A stretch of DNA of 64,000 bases from Poa pratensis (GCA_947311845.1 CAMZMU010000041.1:135035849-135099848); one strand, 5' to 3'. Counted from the stretch's first letter, positions 32,684-45,765 are shown. Numbers and translations are program-made. The notes: generated by a model not told the origin, from the sequence alone.

Positions 32684-34202
32684 TGATAACCCCCAAGAGC
32701 AGGGGATCACTGTAGCAGGTCTGAAAGTGGAAGTAAGGTATCGATCCGCAGGAGGAAGAAGGAAAAGTTATCTATTCCCTACAACTAAAGTGTCACAAGT
32801 TTTAGTTGATTATGCACTAAACAAGTTTAAGGAACAAGATGGTTGATTTAATGGATGGAAGTTTAATGCAACAAAACAAGAATGTAAAAGTGTCCCAATC
32901 CTCTTCAATGCAAGAGGACAAGACAAAGGTTTTCTCTTATAGGAACAATGGACATGGGTTCATGGGTTCACTTAATCCTCTCTCTCATCTACGGTGATTA
33001 TCATGTTATAGATAAAGTACACACAATTGTCATGTTTTAATGGTAGCTTTTAATGACGGCTATATGTCCTAAAACACATAGTTGAAAGAAATACTCATTT
33101 GTGTGCTATGTCACCCCCGCAAGGCTAGCATGGCTGCTGTCACTCCCACATCATACTCTTTCTTTTTACCCCAGATAAAGGATGTTGGGCTGTATTTCAC
33201 ATGTCACTCAATACATATGCCGTGTCACATCGGCCATCCCGTACCTACATACATCATACTTCATAATGGACAATATTCTAAACACTAGTGCAATGATTCA
33301 TAATTCGTGTGCATGACCACATCTCTCTCATCTATCCACACTTGGTGGTGTCAATCACCTCATGACAAGGATAAACAAGGCATTATGCATAAATCAAACC
33401 ATCACATGCATCATAGAATATCTCCAAAGTATGACAAATCATAAAAGCTCCAACACAACGGTAAATGCATAACAAATCATCTCATACCACAATATCCACC
33501 ATAGGAATTACATAGATGACCGTAATCATGTTCAGCAGCTCATACGGTACTAATTAGTGAAGCTCAAAGAGAGGAGAGATACATAAGTTACCACCACAAA
33601 CCCAAGTCCAGGGGGTGGACTACTCCCCCTTCATCATGGAGACGGTGGAGAAGTCGTTGGAGAAGATGGAGACCACCCCGGCAGCGCCCCCCGGAGTTTT
33701 CCCCCTCCAATCTGCAGCTCCAGGTCTCTGTTTCGTGGTTTCTGTGTTTCGGCGGCGCTCCTTTCGCGAAAGCCCTGGGGGGTCTATATATAGTCGTTTT
33801 TAGGTCAAGACGAAGCTTCGGGAAGAAAGATCGACGGCAGCGGAGGCCCGAGGGCCAGGATGGGGGACCCCACGCGGTCAGGGAATCTGGCCGCGTGGGC
33901 CCACCCCTTTTGGCCTTCTGGTCTCCGTTTCTTCGATTCCTTTGCGCCTACGTTTCGTTCCTTCCAAAAAAGTGATCCCCGTAAAGTTTCAGGTCATTTG
34001 GACGTCGTTTGGGTCCCTGAAACATCAAAATATAGAAAAAGGGGTTTTCTGACAGCGCAGGGTTAATTCCAGAAAAATGGGGAAGTTGTTAATTATCCCC
34101 AAAACTCAATATAAATCATGAATATAACCCTTATATGATGCAAATAACATGGAATAACATGTAATAAAATGTAAAGTTCATGTATGCATTTTACATGCAT
34201 CA
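32684..34202 (-). repeat. 3' LTR of the Athila-like element
   Basis: 1519 bp. The polypurine tract lies beside it at 34203-34217 (reverse reads taagcttggggatgt). It is longer than its partner because of a segment near 34050-34130 that is missing from the other LTR. Confidence 0.93.
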
Positions 34203-34217
34203 ACATCCCCAAGCTTA
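34203..34217 (-). other. polypurine tract of the Athila-like element
   Basis: The reverse complement is purine-rich (taagcttggggatgt) and abuts the 3' LTR. The same ccccaagctta motif recurs at about 35917, 37470 and 37569 inside the element. Confidence 0.75.
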
Positions 34218-36568
34218 ACCCATGCTCGTCCCGAGTATGAAGGTGATAAAACTAACATGGACTTTGCATTTTAATACTATCAATGGATATCAAAGGTGAT
34301 TACTATTGCTACATAGAGTCAAATGATTCATTCTTCAAAGGAATAACAATATGCAAGATAAATTATGAAGTGATATCAAATACTCAATGTAAAGATGTTC
34401 AATGATAAATTCACAAAGTGTAACATAGAAGAAAGTACTATGGACCAAATGTATGCATAATGAAAAGTAAAAACATCCTATGGTGGTCATAGAGTACTTC
34501 TTATGAAAACTGAATATAAAAGGTGGACACTTTGGATAGATAAATAAGTAGAGGTAAAGCATGAATAAGTTTCATCTAACTTCCAAACACTTCTACTTAA
34601 GTTAATGCTTGCAATGTGGTAGTCATTGGTGTGGAGCTCTCATTACCCCTATCATAGCATCTTGAATGATTAATGTTTAAAGTGAAAGCAAATATGAGTG
34701 GTGTGCTTGACAATGTATTGGTTGAATGTCTCATGTCCCTTGAATACAAGTACCTACACCATGTGTTACTCACTTTGGTCCACAAAGTAAATTCAAATAA
34801 AGGTCATTGCAAGTAATAATAGTATCATCAAGAACTGCACTGGGGTACCTCTTGCCCCTTGACATGAACAAGCCCATGTCAAAACAACAAGACAAACAGA
34901 CAATGAACAATCTCAGCACTCTTTTATTTACTATGGGTATAGCTTTTTATTATGAGGTGCATCACTGAATGAACATTATGGTTATGCTGTAAATTTCCAC
35001 CATGAATGATGCATGGCTTAGATTAGCGGCCCAGGCATTTCTCTAACCATTTATACAAACTCTTTGAACTTACTAAGTATCCACATTCATTTCACCCATG
35101 ATAGGCATCCATAAACAAAAGTACATGACATCAACTAAATATAAATAAGTGCAATGTTGAAAGCTTGCCATGTGACAGCACATATGGGCTAACTCCCAAC
35201 CAAAACTATTGTCAAGCCCACAACTTCATAATTTTAATCACAATGGTTCATGCTTATTAAATGCAATAAAAGTAAATTGTGCATCAAGTTCGTGAGAGCT
35301 TTTAACCAATTTTTCCCATGACAATCAATAACATAAGCATTTAAATTCAGAAATGTAGATAACACAATATAACATGATAAACATACTTGGAATAGCATAA
35401 AGCTAATAGGTAGATATGGTGGACTCACTGGAAAAACTTTGGTTGAAGGTGTTGGGAAACAAGCTTTTTACTTGTTGTAATTTTTGGGCTAGCAATAGGG
35501 AGAAAGTTGACCATCTAAATGCATGCATAAGTGTCCATAGAACTAATCAATCCATGTTAAACCAAGTAAAGTTAAAATTCAACATCTAAACATGGTAAAA
35601 TATAGCTCTTGACAACACACTTGCAAATTAACATTCATTCAAAGCACATGAATTATGCAACTATATGTATCTTTTAAAATCAACTCAAACATCCCTATCC
35701 CAATATATTTAATAGCATCCAACATAATTCAACCCAAACTTCCAGTAGCTCTCTCATATATAAATGATAGTGGTGGTCTTATTAACAAACCGAAATAACA
35801 AAAGCAAAAGAAAACAGACGCTCCAAGTTTATACGATAAAGTGCTTTGATCGAAAAACAGAAGTTAGACGTGTGCAAACCGAGAGTGTGTTGGTCCAGTG
35901 GGGTTGTCTTGACATCCCCAAGCTTATGGTCTTCACCATCCTTGGATAGCTCTTGGTGCAGCTCCTCTAATCCCTGTGAAAAAACTTCAAAACACCGTTT
36001 CTCCCATTTCTTTTTGTGGGGTGATATTAGTAGTGATAAACAAATAGGTTCCTTGCTGCATAAAATCCTTAGGCAAAAATTCATATGAATGTCCAGAGAG
36101 TATATAATGTTGTATGCCTACTCATAAACTCAATTGAATCAAAAAGATTCAAGCAAAAAGCTCAAAGAATGCATCAAACAATATCAAGACAGAATCTGTC
36201 CAGAAAAACAGCAGCAGCAAAACGCATTTTTCTACCCTACTTAAACTCGTCAGAAAAATCTGCAAAAAATCACGTGTGCAGAGGATGAAAAGTTTAAGCT
36301 ACGGTTCAACAGCTCAATCGGAGTTACAAATAAAAAATGAAAAATCAAACCGTGCACAGACTTCGTGCAGGCAGAAAACTCTCCGAAAATGAATAGCAAC
36401 TTTTCAAACCCAAAATAGGTAAAACTTGGTTCTTTATTAAAAATCCAGAAACAAAACTAACAAACTACTCTCTTGTTACAGCAAGAGGATTCAAAGAAAA
36501 TCTCAAACAAAAACAACCGGGTTGCCTCCCGTAAAGCGCTTCCTTTATAGCCATATAGCTAGGCTTAC
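34218..36568. other. non-coding interior of the Athila-like element
   Basis: AT-rich (many aaat/taat runs). Open frames are under 101 codons and resemble nothing. No RT, RNase H or integrase motif on either strand. Confidence 0.7.
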
Positions 36569-38019
36569 TTACTTGATGTTATTGTGGACGAAGCTCATGA
36601 GGGAGCTTGAACTTTGGTGTGTCCCTCTTCCTTGGGAAGTGTTCATGCAAATACCAGGATCCCATGGTGTTCTCAAACCAATCAAAATAATAGTCAAGTT
36701 GAACCCTAGTTGAGAGAAAAAAACACAAAAGTAATAACAACGAAGTCTAACTTTCTTTCTATGCATTGGCATTTTGTATATGAATGAATCACCATAAATA
36801 GAAGTTTCCCAATGCATATTAACAATATTTACTTGCAGCATATAATTATTAGCATAAAGATGGTTCTTATCACCTCCTCTTTCATAATAGTTGCAAGTAG
36901 TAGAAATAAATTCAACCATATAACCACAAGAATCATTCAACTTAGATAATTTAGGCACATAAAGAGAATTATTAAATTTATTATGGAATTCATTAGCATG
37001 CTTCCCTCTTTCAAAATAGTTAATAAGATCAATATCAAGTTTAATATCATGATTGCAACAAAGATTTGGAACTAAAGATAGTTGCAAATCACATAAGTAT
37101 TTCTCAACATAAGCAAATTTCTCCTCTATGGTGTGATTAGGAGAGTTCAAAAACAAAGTGAGTCTCTCATGAGTAAGAGCACTATCACAAACAGCAAGTA
37201 TATCATTTTTATCCTCACATAATTTAGTAACAACTAAATATGGAGGTTTATCAATAAGCATAGGACCATCATCTAAAGCATTATCATATAGCATATTTAA
37301 GCAATACTCCTCATTATCATCAATAAGTTCACTAGTAGTATTAATAGAAAGTAAAGGAGCATTTTTAGTTTCACACTCATCATAACATGGATTCTCATAA
37401 ATAACAAAAGATTTTTGAATTTGAGTGTTACTATCATTTGTTGATGGTGAAATTGGTAGATCCAACTCTTCCCCAAGCTTAGGTTGGAATATATCCTTTT
37501 CAATCTCCTCTTCACATTCTTCCTCTTCCAAGGTTATGTTTTCATCATCCTCTTGGGGTTGCACGGGCATCCCCAAGCTTAGGTTTTTATCCTCCTCTTC
37601 CTGCAAAATATTAGTACTTTCCGTGGCAGCAAGAATTCTTTCTTTAGGAGTAAAATATTTAAGAAAAACCTTACTCAAACTACTCCATTCAATAGTAACT
37701 TCTTCATCCAAAGACTTGAACCAAATACGAGCATTACCAGATAAAGACAAATATAATAGCTTCCTTTTTACCTGATCATCAGAAATATCAGGAAGCCTAA
37801 ATAAACCACATATCTCTTCAACTGTCTCCACGTGTTCACGTGCAGACTTAGTTCCATCCCTGTAAATGGATTTTTCATAACTCTTTTGACATGACCAACA
37901 GGAATTTTATATCCCACTTTAGGTATCTCAGACACAGTAGTTTCAACCACTTTAGGAGCATTAGCATAAGCACTTTCATATAAAGCAAGATGCAGCGAAG
38001 CACGATTCATAAATGCCAT
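36569..38019 (-). pseudogene. gag of the Athila-like element (one frameshift)
   Basis: The likely start is the ATG at 38019 (MAFMNRASLHLALYESAYAN). It continues to about 37840 with VKRVMKNPFTGME, where the frame shifts into VEEICGLFRLPDISDDQVKR and GNARIWFKSLDEEVTIEWSS, the Gag capsid-like core. VFLKYFTPKERILAATESTN and a long Glu/Asp-rich tail follow. The end at 36569 (GLRTPWDPGICM ... FVHNNIK) is in the same frame. Apart from the one shift near 37835 it is open for about 480 codons. Such gag-only proteins could still package the element's RNA into particles of an autonomous relative. No zinc knuckle is seen. Confidence 0.85.
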
Positions 38020-38205
38020 AGTAATAGTATCAATAGTTTTTATGTATTTTATGTTTTTAATGAAAACTAAAAATAAAACTAATGAGAAACTCCCAACCAA
38101 ACAAGTTTAAAGGAACCTCCGCAAGCTTAGATGATTGCAAGATATAAAGCAAGATAAAATAAATCTAAAGTCTAGTGCACACAAGTAGAAACTTAAGCGC
38201 TACGC

Positions 38206-38223
38206 TCCCCGGCAACGGCGCCA
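38206..38223 (-). other. primer-binding site of the Athila-like element
   Basis: The reverse complement is tggcgccgttgccgggga, ten bases from the 5' LTR edge. It is the primer-site type shared by many plant Gypsy elements (tRNA-Asp type as I recall). Confidence 0.85.
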
Positions 38224-38233
38224 GAAAAGTACT

Positions 38234-39690
38234 TGATAACCCCTAAGAGCAGGGGATTACTGTAGCACCTCTCAATGTGGAAGTAAGGTATCGATCCGCA
38301 GGAGCAAGAAGAAAAAGTTATCTATTCCCTACAACTAAAGTGTCACAAGTTTTAGTTGATTATGCACTAAACAAGTTTAAGGAACAAGATGGTTGATTTA
38401 ATGGATGGAAGTTTAATGCAACAAAACTAGAATGTAAAAGTGTCCCAATCCTCTTCAATGCAAGAGGACAAGACAAAGATTTTCTCTTATAGGAACAATG
38501 GACATGGGTTCACTTAATACTCTCTCTCTCATCTACGGTGATTATCATGTTATAGATAAAGTACACACAATTGTCATATTTTAATGGTAGCTTTTAATGA
38601 CAGCTATATGTCCTAAAACACATAGTTGAAAGAAATACTCATTTGTGTGCTATGTCACCCCGCAAGGCTAGCCTGGCTGCTGTCACTCCCACATCATACT
38701 CTTTCTTTTTACCCCCAGATATAGGATGTTGGGCTGTATTTCACATGTCACTCAATACATATGCTGTGTCACATCGGTCATCCCGTACCTACATACATCA
38801 TACTTCATAATGGATAATATTCTAAACACTAGTGCAATGATTCATAATTCGTGTGCATGACCACATCTCTCTCATCTATCCACACTTGGTGGTGTCAATC
38901 ACCTCATGACAAGGATAAACAAGGCATTATGTATAAATCAAACCATCACATGCATCATAGAATATCTCCAAAGTATGACAAATCATAAAAGCTCCAACAC
39001 AACGGTAAATGCATAACAAATCATCTCATACCACAATATCCACCATAGGAATTACATAGATGACCGTAATCATGTTCAGCAGCTCATACGGTACTAATTA
39101 GTGAAGCTCAAAGAGAGGAGAGATACATAAGTTATCACCACAAACCCAAGTCCAGGGGTGGACTACTCCCCCTTCATCATGGAGACGGTGGAGAAGTCGT
39201 TGGAGAAGATGGAGACCTCCCCGGCAGCGCCCCGCCGGAGTTTTCCCCCTCCAATCTGCAGCTCCAGGTCTCTGTTTCGTGGTTTCTGTGTTTCAGCGGC
39301 GCTCCTTTCGCGAAAGCCCTGGGGGGTCTATATATAGTCGTTTTTAGGTCAAGACGAAGCTTCGGGAAGAAAGATCGATGGCAGCGGAGGCCCGAGGGCC
39401 AGGATGGGGGACCCCACGCGGTCAGGGAATCTGGCCACGTGGGCCCACCCCTTTTGCCTTCTGGTCTCCGTTTCTTCGATTCCTTTGCGCCAACGTTTCG
39501 TTCCTTCCAAAAAAGTTATCCCCGTAAAGTTTCAGGTCATTTGGATGTCGTTTGGGTCCCTGAAACATCAAAATATAGAAAAATGGTTTTCTGACAGTGC
39601 AGGGTTTTCTGACAGTCCCTTCCAAAAAATATATGATGCAAATAACATGGAATAAAATGTAAAGTTCATGTATGCATTTTACATGCATCA
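38234..39690 (-). repeat. 5' LTR of the Athila-like element
   Basis: 1457 bp, the partner of 32684-34202, with a shorter right part (near 39595-39650). Followed by CCCAC at 39691-39695. A tctatatatag TATA-like motif lies near 39327-39337. Confidence 0.93.
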
Positions 39691-39745
39691 CCCACTCCCC
39701 ACTGACACAAGAGCCTAATACTCCCTCCGTAAATACGTAGTATAA

Positions 39746-41827
39746 GAGCATCTCCACCGACACCCCAATAGACCCTCAAAGGCCCAATGGGGGTCCGGAC
39801 GCAAAAATCGCCGCCAGCGGCACCCCGAAGTGTCCGGGCCGAGCCGATTTGTGTCCGTGGTGCGGGACACTGCTCGGACAAGACCTCTGGCAGCCGTGAC
39901 CCGCTCGTCATAGACACACAGCATGCCGCACACTTAGTTCATTTCCCCCACCCCATCCTTTTGTTTCCTCTCGCCGGCGAATCGCACCATCGCCGCCACC
40001 CCTGTCGTCGCCAACTCGATTCGCACCGCGGGTTCAGCCGTATCGACCACGCAGGCCTGCTTGTCGCCGTCCCCGTCGCTCTCCGCCTTCGTCTTGTGTC
40101 GGTGCAGCTCATTCAGCCGGCTCCGCCTCTTCCTCCCTGTCGCCCCGCACGCAAGGTGTTCGGCCGTTCGCCAATAGGCTCATTTCATTGATTGTCGATT
40201 TATGGCCGAGTTTCATTGCTTTATTTTGTTCAATAGGCTATGGATAGCGACGATGAGTTCATGTTTTTTCAAATGATGAGGGAGGCTGCCGCCCTTGAGG
40301 CCAACGATGAAGAGAACGAGATGGTCATGGCCTCTCTTCTAGATGCGCAAGCGGCCGAAATTGACGCCGTGTCATAGCGTGGAGGATCAACGAAAGGTCG
40401 GCTGGCCAACAAGAACCGTTATAGGGCAATTGGTCACATGCTCTTGTTCAGCGACTACTTTGTCGAGCACCTGGCGAACTTCCCTCATGAATTTCGCTGA
40501 AGCTTTAGGATGAATAGGGAAGTGTTCAGGAGAATCGTGCATGGTGTTTGGGAGCATGATGACTACTTCGAGCTGAATAGAGATTGCTCCGGGCTTCTTG
40601 GATTTTCATCCCTTCAGAAATGCATGGCTGCCATTTGGTGTCTTGCATATGGAGTTCCCGCAGATTCATTGGATGACTATCTCTGTATGTCTGAGACCAC
40701 CGGAGTTGAAGCCACCTACAAGTTTTGCAAGGCAATGGTGAAAGTGTTTGGAGAGAAATATATGAGAGCACCAAATGCGGCAGACACAGCTCGTCTCTTG
40801 GCTCAAGGCCAAGCAAGAGGATTTCCGGGGATAATTGGAAGCATCGATTGCACACATTGGGATTGGAAGAACTGCCCATTCGCTTGGCAGGGGATATGTA
40901 TAGTTTAGGACATCATGGAGCGTGCAGTGTGATACTTGAGGCTAGGGCTGGTTATGATCTTTGGATTTGGCACATATTTTTTGGCATGGTCGGTGCTCAC
41001 AATGACATCAATGTGCTCCAACGCTCTCCGGTGTTTCTCATACTTTCACAAGGTCAAGCTCCGGAGTGTAAGTATGTGATCAATGGGCATGAGTATGACA
41101 AGGGGCACTACCTTGCGGATGGCATCTATCCAAATTGGTCAACATTTGTGAAGACTATCCATAACCCTGTTGGCGAGAGAATTTGCCATTTTGCAAAGAG
41201 GCAAGAGTCTGTCCGCAAGATGTGGAGCGGCCATTTGGTGTGCTCCAGGCCAGGTTTGCCGTTGTACGTTACCCTTGTCTATCTTGGTCGCTAGATCAGA
41301 TATGTGAGATCATAAATGTTTGTGTTATCATGCACAACATGATCATCAAGAGTGAGCGGGATACGAGGAGGCCATTGATCAACGAGATGTTTGATTACCA
41401 GGGGCCTATGGCCGAGCCATAGTCACGCGTGTCGGCCAGGTTTTCTGAAATTCTTGCCATGTATCGGCGAATTCGTTATGAAACAACACACGGGCACTTG
41501 CAAAATGACCTTGTGGCGCACTTATGCGTGATCAAAGCAAACAACATAGTTCAACCAGAGCCAGTTTGATTTCCATGTGTTGTTTCGGAAACTCGAAGAA
41601 TTTGAATTATTGTAATAATTTATACATGTTCTATATTTGAATTACTATTGAACTTAGCAATGAAGTTTTTTTTTAGAATTTAGATAGAAATGATCAAAAA
41701 ATGAGGGGTTGGTTTGGGGTGCCGCTTGGGGCAGGGTCGGACACATGTCCGACACCCCAATTGGGCCTCAATTGGGGGGGGGGGGGGGTGCCTGACACAA
41801 ATTTGGGGTGTGACGGTGGAGATGCTC
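39746..41827 (+). mobile_element. PIF/Harbinger DNA transposon
   Basis: Terminal inverted repeats gagcatctccacc (39746) and ggtggagatgctc (ending 41827) are flanked by TAA on both sides (39743-39745 and 41828-41830), the 3-bp target preference of Harbinger. It carries a DDE transposase (40240-41422), broken in this copy. No separate Myb-like second ORF was found. A G15 run lies at 41774-41788. Confidence 0.95.
40240..41422 (+). pseudogene. Harbinger transposase (DDE_Tnp_4 type), disrupted
   Basis: The likely start is the ATG at 40240 (MDSDDEFMFFQMMREAA). In-frame stops occur at 40375-40377 (TAG) and 40498-40500 (TGA). From 40510 the frame runs through FRRIVHGVWEHDDYF and FPGIIGSIDCTHWDWKNCP, which holds the first catalytic Asp. 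The frame shifts near 40890. The second Asp lies in VGAHNDINVLQRSP at about 41000. Another shift near 41220 leads to VERPFGVLQARF, holding the catalytic Glu, then IINVCVIMHNMIIKSE, ending at TAG 41420-41422. All three acidic residues are still encoded, but two stops and two frameshifts make the gene inactive. The enzyme family cuts and pastes its own inverted-repeat ends at TWA targets. Confidence 0.95.
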
Positions 41828-41966
41828 TAAGACTTTCTAGCTTTTGGCCTTTTGCTTAATTCATACGTATGTAGATATATTTTATAGTGTAGATTCACTC
41901 ATTTTGTTCCGTATGTAGTCTGTTTTGGAATCTTTAAAACATCTTACATTATGGAACGGAGGGAGT

Positions 41967-42315
41967 ACTACATCCGGCCCGAAATAATTGGCGTGGAAAC
42001 GACCTAAACTACTCCCACGATTATTGAACAACTCGAAGGGCATTTTAGGAAGTGGCTAGCGCAAAAGCTCAGGAAGGCACATCATCATTTGGCAAAGAAG
42101 CCAAGAAAGCAAATGCGACGACATATAAAAAAAAAATGCGACGAGATTATGAAAAAAAAGACCACAGTTCGGACACAAAACAACAAAATTACCGAAATAC
42201 CAATTTTTTTTACAAGAACTACCAATGAGACCAAACACTGACACATAAAGCACCGACTTTTGAGTTTATGCATGCTAAACCTCGTTTTGACTTGTCGGCC
42301 TTGCTGTTAGACCTA
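41967..42315. other. remnant flank collinear with the EXPP1 duplicate block
   Basis: The segment at about 42080-42110 (catcatttggcaaagaagcc) matches 6464-6490. This shows that the sequence left of the later insertions belongs to the same ancestral block as 55545-57740. No gene seen. Confidence 0.55.
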
Positions 42316-42611
42316 CTCCCTCCGTCCTCGAAAGACTATACATCTGTATTCAAATTTTTCCAAGAAAGAGTGTACGTCAACACTCCCAATACACATTGAT
42401 TTTAATTTGATCATCCTTAATTAACTCATGGCAACAATTTGGAGTCAATCTATTGGGTGCATGACAATTTATTCCCTTGAGCCCGTGACTTAATTACCGA
42501 ATGCAAGCAACATTCATTAAATGGTCTTCTCTCAATGGTTGCATGCACGCATGTGTCTAACACTTTTGTGTGTTAATTACCAAACGTACGGTCTTTCAAG
42601 GACGGAGAGAG
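42316..42611. mobile_element. Stowaway-like MITE (296 bp)
   Basis: The left end ctccctccgtcctcgaaagac and right end gtctttcaaggacggagagag are inverted repeats with one mismatch, flanked by TA (42314-42315 and 42612-42613). Non-coding interior. Confidence 0.88.
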
Positions 42612-42613
42612 TA

Positions 42614-43119
42614 CGTGGCAAGGAGGTAATGGTGGGGACAGACAACCGTTAACGGCCCTTAGAAGTGATGTTGGTGGCCGAGTCAAAGGCAACCATCTTT
42701 CTTTTTCCCACGCTAGCTGGCTCACTCTCTCGCTGCTATGTCTCTCCCCGCTTCTGGCCACCTCGCTGCTCTGCTATCGCATCGGCGCCTTCCTCGAACA
42801 TCTTCAAGCTTGGCGTGAGTTAACCTTTGTCTACTAGGGCTAGGTTAGAGTTCCCGATTTGGGGAATTTTCTATTTGAGCTCTCGTTTCTCGATTGAACA
42901 TGGATTTATATATTTTATTGGCTTGCGGTGATGTTTTAGGTCCCCAAAAGGCCAAAACTATCTACGAGATCTTGATACCGCGACAAAGAGAGACACATTT
43001 GTGACCATATGGGAAAACTTCATAAATATTAAAATATGTTACCTTCGAAGGCCCTAACACGGAGAGAAGTTTCCTACGTTGTGCAGATCAAGTGAGCATT
43101 TTAGTTTGGATAGTAGTTT

Positions 43120-43150
<31 letters not shown>

Positions 43151-43638
43151 CGGATCTTCTTATTTTTTGCTATGATTGATATGCTATGAATCAAATAACT
43201 ATAATGTGTGACATAATGTGAAGTATTTGTTCATGAAATATATGTGAGATTTTTTTATTTGTTATGTGTAACATTATAGCTCTAGTTTACTTGTGATTGC
43301 TATAGTGACATCACAAATACATAAGTGACTTGTTATTTTTATTTTAAACAAGTGCATAATGTAGAAATTTTTTAGTAAGGTGGGATAGGTAGATCAATGA
43401 AGAGGAAGGATGTGGAGTGGCCTAAATACCGACTTAAAATTACTATCGGTGAGGTATGGGACACAAGACTTACTCACCACCGCCAAGAGAGGAATTCTAG
43501 ACCTTGGCCCCGGCGGCCACCAGGAACAACGAATGGTTCATGGCGCGCAGGTTAGAGTTATCACAATAGTCATCTTCCCCGAAGAAGATGTCATGGACCC
43601 CGTTGCTTCCGACTCGTGCGCCGCTTGCAGAACTGCGC
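42614..43638. other. unassigned segment with a (TAT)10 microsatellite
   Basis: A trinucleotide run lies at 43121-43150. The 80-codon plus frame at 43410-43652 is cut by the Sirevirus LTR and its continuation at 53853 gives no recognisable product. A GC-richer patch at 42700-42830 looks like a first exon or 5' UTR, but I cannot identify a gene. It ends with the target duplication tgcgc (43634-43638). Confidence 0.45.
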
Positions 43639-45765
43639 TGAAAGGACAATGATGTCGCCTAGAGGGGGGGTGAATAGGCGATTAAAACTTTTCCGGTTTA
43701 GGCTTGCTAATTGCGGAATAAAACTAGGTGTTTAAATTAACAAGCCAACAACCTAAATAAACTAGGCTCACCTATGTGCACCAACAACTTATGCTAAGCA
43801 AGACAAGCAACAAGGTGATAGCAATATAGAATACTTCAAGCACGAAGGCTATCACAATGTAAAGTGCATAAGTAAAGCTCGGGTATAGAAATAACCGAAG
43901 CACGGAGACGAGATGTATTCCCGAGTTCCTCCTTGAAAGGGAGTACGTCTCGTTGGAGAGGTGTGAACCGACACAACGGTTCAACAACCACAAAGGTTTC
44001 ACCCTCTTCTCCGATGAACCGCACCACAAAGGTTTGGTTCACCTTCCACTATCGGTATTCCTTCGAGGCGGAATCCGGAGCCTTTCAACAACAATCCGAG
44101 GCACAACCCACAAAGGGATTGGGGGCTCCCGAACGGCTTTCAACAACAATCCGAGGCACAACCCACAATGGATTGGGGGCTCCCGAACGGCTTCAAGTGA
44201 CCACACAAGGGTCCAACCACCACAAAGGCGTCTAGGGTCCAAGGACCCAAGAGTAACAAGTCCACACGCTTTCAACTTCCACGAATCCTCGTGGAGAGCA
44301 CACCGATGCACCAAATGCAAAAGGCAAGAGCACAAGTGCTCAAATCCTTCACTCTCAAATTCCAACAAAGCAACAAATGCTTATGGGGGAATAAGAGAGG
44401 AAGAACAAAGAGGAGAACCACACAAGAACTCCAAGAACTAGATCCACTAGGTTCCCCTCACTTAGAGGAGATATTGATTGGTGGAAATGTAGATCTAGGT
44501 CTTCTCCTTCAATCCTCCAAAGATCAAAGAGTTTGGGTGGAGGGATTGGGAGATATCAAAGAAATGAGCTTGCAACAATGGAGGAGAGAGAAATCTGGGC
44601 GAGCTACTTGGCTGGAGGAAGGTGGAGGGGTATTTATACCCCTCCAGAAATTCTAGCCGTTGCCTTCAAAACCACACAGTTTTCACTTAGGCCGGAAGTT
44701 CCGGTTGGGCCGGAACTTCCGGTTGAGGCCGGAACTTCCGTCCGAACTTCCGGACCCCCAGAAAAGCGACTAAAAAACTCTGCACTCGGCCGGAACTTTG
44801 GCCGGAAATTTGCCGGAACTTCCGGATGGCCGGAATTTCCGGCCAAACCGGAACTTCCGCCCCTCAGAAAACTGCAGAACACTCAACACGAAAACGAAGA
44901 TATCTTGATCATCCGGACTCCGTTTTCGATGTTCTCGGGCTCGTTGGAATCGCAACGAAGAGCTTTACAAGATCATGCAGAGAAACATCATAGTCCAACA
45001 ATGGAAGATAAAACCAAATGGAGAAAGGTAAAACCTCTCTAAAAAGGAATCGGCAAACCTCCAAAACCGAAAACGCAACAAGTTTTCCATACGAAATTCG
45101 TTTTCGATGAACTTGGGCTTGTCGTGAAGATCACAACAAGCACCAAAAGCCAACAAGGAGAAAACCAAATAAGAACCAAGAAAGATGAATGCCAAGTATG
45201 CAAAGGTTTGAGCTCTCCACAAAGATGCGATCAAGTTACTCACTTGAGAGCCCCTCTTGATAGTACGCCGTCTATCCTAAAACCCGGTCTCCCACTAACA
45301 ACATGAGACCGGTAAAATAGAAAACCTATCAAGATCATACCTTTGCCTTGCGCATTCCACTTGAGCTCGATGATGACGATCTTGACTCTCTCAAGTTGGA
45401 ACACCTTTCTTGATTGTGCTTGCTAGCACATGCTTGATGAAGACTTCTCCAAATGCTCCCCATACTCCATTATGGGAGGGCCTCGCTAAGCTCCGTCTTC
45501 ATGTCTCCTTTGCAAGCTTCAATCAAATGATATCTTTCGAGTTGGATCATATTGAGCTTGCACTTCATCTTCTCTACACATGACCATTCTTCATATAAAC
45601 CCTTGAATAGAGCATTGGTCATCATGAAATCTTCTAGAGTCCAACACATGAACTCCAATCTTTACCTATGGACAAGATCTACAAGTGTATCTCAATGCAA
45701 ACATTAGTCCATAAGGATTGTCATTAATTACCAAAACCACGCATGGGGCAACACATGCACTTTCA
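43639..45765 (-). repeat. 3' LTR of the Sirevirus-type element
   Basis: 2127 bp. It differs from 51712-53847 by only a few substitutions, with most differences being 1-3 base indels. It includes the palindromic TATA region at 44624-44645 and CCGG palindromes at about 44690-44865. Confidence 0.95.

Larger units (their letters stand above)
32684..39690 (-). mobile_element. non-autonomous Athila-like Gypsy retrotransposon (gag only)
   Basis: LTRs at 32684-34202 and 38234-39690 begin tgataacccc and end acatgcatca, flanked by CCCAC. The PBS (38206-38223) lies beside the right LTR in reverse, so transcription runs on the minus strand. The single coding region is a broken gag (36569-38019). The remaining 2.4 kb to the 3' LTR have no pol motif. 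Element length (7.0 kb), LTR length (about 1.5 kb) and the TGGCGCCGTTGCCGGGGA primer site fit the Athila branch as found in Triticeae. Confidence 0.93.
39721..41966. mobile_element. Stowaway MITE split by a Harbinger transposon
   Basis: The left end ctccctccgt starts at 39721 after TA (39719-39720). The right end acggagggag stops at 41966 before TA (41967-41968). Removing 39746-41827 plus one TAA leaves a MITE of about 161 bp with the usual 'gtagattcactcattttg' interior. The MITE therefore predates the Harbinger insertion. Confidence 0.9.

Noticed and set aside
43410..43652. 80-codon ORF ending in the Sirevirus LTR
   Set aside because: Its last codons are LTR sequence. Reading across the restored site (43638 to 53853) gives no recognisable protein.
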